IMG/VR virus record: IMGVR_UViG_3300020027_000004 | Location: 24,003-88,002 of that record | DNA length: 64,000 bases | Direction: 5' to 3' (one strand) | Origin: a virus | Position numbers and translations under genes: made by a program | Shown here: in pieces, positions 62,462 to 64,000 of the stretch | Layout: each line of letters begins with the position of its first letter | How positions within the stretch are numbered: the stretch's first letter is position 1 | Notes under the pieces: generated by a model | Told to the model about the DNA's origin: nothing | Database searches by the model: none | The model's input: only the letters and a program-made list of their open reading frames with translations

Positions 62462-63971
62462 TTAGATCTCCGTCCAACCAGTTGGAAGCCCCATCATCCA
62501 GAGAACGAAACGCGCTGAGTGGCGCTCGCCCCCAATCCCAGTAGGTCGCCCCTTCGTCGAGGATTCGCCCGACGAGTGCGATGGTGCGTCGAGACCACGG
62601 ACCACCACATCCGTCAGCGTCGCGCCAGCGTTGCGCCCACTCTCGGCGGTCCAGTTTCCCGCTACGCCTGTTGCTTGGCAATCGCGCGTTGTCGGCGTCG
62701 GTAGTGATGGCCTCGTCGCTAGCCGCGTCACCGCCTCCACGAGATTCGGGCCCTCGCCGTTGTCGCGTTCCTCGCTTCGCGCTCCATGGCGTGCGTTCGA
62801 TGCGGTCGGAGTTGGGAGTGCGCCCACCGACTCGTTCAACGTGCGTCCGCTCCTCGTGTTCGTCCGAGCGCCCGCCTGGCGACCGCTCGACGCTAGCGGC
62901 GTTGGGAGCACCGCACCCGGAAGCGTCGGGTTCCCTCGCGGGTAGTTCGCAGTCCTCCCCGACGCATCGCCCGCCACTGGCGTGGGGAGTGGCGTCGGTA
63001 GAAACCTCTGGCCAGTCGCGGAGTCCGTCGAGCGCAACCGCGCCTCGCGAAAGATCTCGGTCGGTAGCTGCCCGTCGCGACCGCTTCCCTTGTGGTCCCG
63101 AGCTACCGGAGTCGGAAGCGCGCCCGCCCGAGCTCGCGCGAACAAGCTCGGCGTTCCCGCGCTCGGTCGCTCGTTCTCTCCGCCCACCCCGTTGATCCCG
63201 TTCTGGCTCGACCCGTACTGAGACGCGGTTGGCGTCGGTAGCGAGAAGCCAGAATCGATCGCGGATGTGCGGGGCGCCGACAGTGCCCGCGGGGAGACAA
63301 TCCCATTCCGCATGGAACCCGCGCGATGCCAGGTCCCCGAGGATGATCTCGATTGCGGTTCCACCTTGAGCGCTGAGGATGCCCGGGACGTTTTCGATGA
63401 GGAGCCAGCGGGCTTGGGTCGCTTGCGTGATGCGCCAGACTTCGGGCCAGAGCCATCGGACATCGTCGGTACCCTTTCGTTTGCCGGCCACGCTGAAACT
63501 AGGACACGGGATCCCCGCGCACACGATGTCCGTGTTCTCTCGCCACGCCGCTCCGTCGAATGTCGTGAGGTCGCTCCAGATGGGAGCGTGGTCGATATCC
63601 ATCGTCGCCATGCGATGCGCGAGCACGGCCGCCGCGTAGCCCTGGCGCTCGACGTGACAGACCGTGCGCGCGTTCGGTAGCACGGTCTGAATTCCAAGAT
63701 CCAGACCACCGTAGCCAGAGCACAGGCTCACGACTCGCGGCGATCCGGCGCGGCCGATGCTGTCGATGAATCGCCGAACGCGTGACTCCTTGCGCGCGTC
63801 GCTCTCCCACAGGTGAAGCGCCGATGCCCACGGCGCCTTCGCCCAATCGACATCAGAGGACATCTGAGCTGTCGGCTTCCCACCGATGAGCGTCCAGAAC
63901 TCGAACGGCGGGCACAGCACGCTCGACGGCGGCTCGGGCTCGCCCGGTTCCTGTGGAGCGTAGAGCCACAC
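61785..63971 (-). CDS. DNA cytosine-5 methyltransferase, frame-switched and interrupted
   Basis: GTG 63971 opens a 728-aa frame with VVSLCSGYGGLDLG (AdoMet motif I), CAGIPCPSFSVAGK (catalytic Pro-Cys), LLIENVPG (motif VI) and GAPHIRDRFWLL (motif VIII). Its end has IHLIGNGVVPACAALALALL (motif X). Between ~63240 and 62462, however, another frame is the better coding one (repeats of LPTPxA, ending RFVLWMMGLPTGWTE), and from 62461 an HNH gene intervenes. The intact enzyme would need a +1 shift near 63240 and removal of the HNH segment. Confidence 0.7.
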   Translation of the reverse strand: MWLYAPQEPGEPEPPSSVLCPPFEFWTLIGGKPTAQMSSDVDWAKAPWASALHLWESDARKESRVRRFIDSIGRAGSPRVVSLCSGYGGLDLGIQTVLPNARTVCHVERQGYAAAVLAHRMATMDIDHAPIWSDLTTFDGAAWRENTDIVCAGIPCPSFSVAGKRKGTDDVRWLWPEVWRITQATQARWLLIENVPGILSAQGGTAIEIILGDLASRGFHAEWDCLPAGTVGAPHIRDRFWLLATDANRVSVRVEPERDQRGGRRERATERGNAELVRASSGGRASDSGSSGPQGKRSRRAATDRDLSRGAVALDGLRDWPEVSTDATPHASGGRCVGEDCELPAREPDASGCGAPNAASVERSPGGRSDEHEERTHVERVGGRTPNSDRIERTPWSAKRGTRQRRGPESRGGGDAASDEAITTDADNARLPSNRRSGKLDRREWAQRWRDADGCGGPWSRRTIALVGRILDEGATYWDWGRAPLSAFRSLDDGASNWLDGDLNAEDVPFEGTSTPVLPSMQRAAGAQAIRWRATGGQRAFCFAENLQSEVHGGVDDGAEPEPDSGRVSASRPEVSEGEMRELSDYGGSVDPSQESNLERQPPGEFGDALRELSHHLASRGWRDFEAQDASAVSVLLATLKKTRSLRCSLFEAEEVWRSMPDARKHRWLVEASDRCERAFLSRNWAEQIHLIGNGVVPACAALALALLWERLHGTAIDDDDALATGAG
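62462..63250 (-). other. Methyltransferase target-recognition region in the +1 frame
   Basis: This frame reads SLPTPTASQYGSS, ALPTPVARDHKGSG, PTPVAGDASGRTANYPRG, LPTPTASNARHGA and SLPTPTTRDCQATG in succession, then RFVLWMMGLPTGWTEI before a TAA. Repeated LPTP blocks ending in ...WLMGFPxGWT are typical of recognition regions in phage C5-methyltransferases. The motif VIII frame must shift by +1 around CTTCTCGCTACC to enter it. Confidence 0.55.
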
Positions 63972-64000
63972 CTATGGTGATTCCACGTCCGCATCGAGCG

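Noticed and set aside
1-64000. CRISPR arrays, insertion sequences and ribosomal RNA genes
   Set aside because: No regularly spaced direct repeats, transposase motifs or rRNA-like stretches were seen anywhere in the window.

Overview
The window is part of the genome of a tailed double-stranded DNA phage (or a prophage of one) with a long, non-contractile tail. The DNA is GC-rich throughout, genes are packed with ATGA/GTGA stop-start overlaps, and a full virion module is present: terminase, portal, Mu F-like protein, protease/scaffold, capsid, neck, tail tube, tail chaperones, tape measure and tail tip. No sheath protein was seen, so a siphovirus is the best reading. The host is unknown. A Cys-rich lipoprotein (43.6-43.9 kb) and the GC content would suit a Myxococcota or related host, but that is weak inference. 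No DNA polymerase, primase, helicase or phage-type integrase was found, and genes run to both edges, so more of the genome probably lies outside.

Layout. 0-2.2 kb: small plus-strand genes, the first with an HExxH motif. 2.2-3.1 kb: a minus-strand small serine recombinase and a membrane protein. 3.2-14.2 kb: mainly plus-strand small accessory genes, including a dCMP deaminase, a PD-(D/E)XK-like protein, a YegP-like protein, an exported lysozyme-like protein, two HNH-type genes and a stand-alone CheY-like receiver. 14.6-43.6 kb: packaging, head and tail genes on the plus strand, interrupted by three reverse-oriented inserts (28.3, 32.3 and 43.6 kb), and including a beta-helix tailspike and a tRNA. 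44.1-47.3 kb: a DUF4406-like protein, membrane proteins and an amidase endolysin. 47.3-64 kb: a minus-strand block of small genes plus two DNA methyltransferases and a 7-deazaguanine-type DNA modification group (PP-loop ATPase, Cys-rich miniprotein, DpdA-like transglycosylase, QueD, GNAT/Mom-like protein).

How it works together. TerS/TerL fill the prohead made by the capsid, cement, protease-scaffold and portal proteins. The neck, tube, tape-measure and tip proteins build the tail, and the tailspike probably degrades a surface polysaccharide. The endolysin and neighbouring membrane proteins release progeny. The minus-strand block probably protects phage DNA through base methylation and deazaguanine substitution.

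Most notable observations: (1) a class 3 (WCT) intein splits the TerL P-loop; (2) the DpdA/QueD/PP-loop modification group; (3) a gene at 54.2-55.1 kb whose middle segment is encoded on the opposite strand, as if inverted; (4) a recurring -10-like box (TAnnnT, often TGnTAGnnT) 5-8 nt before start codons on both strands, implying leaderless transcripts; (5) a C5-methyltransferase with a frame-switched recognition region and an HNH gene inside it; (6) sequence modules shared among tail genes and one non-virion gene. All family assignments come from reading motifs; no search was run.
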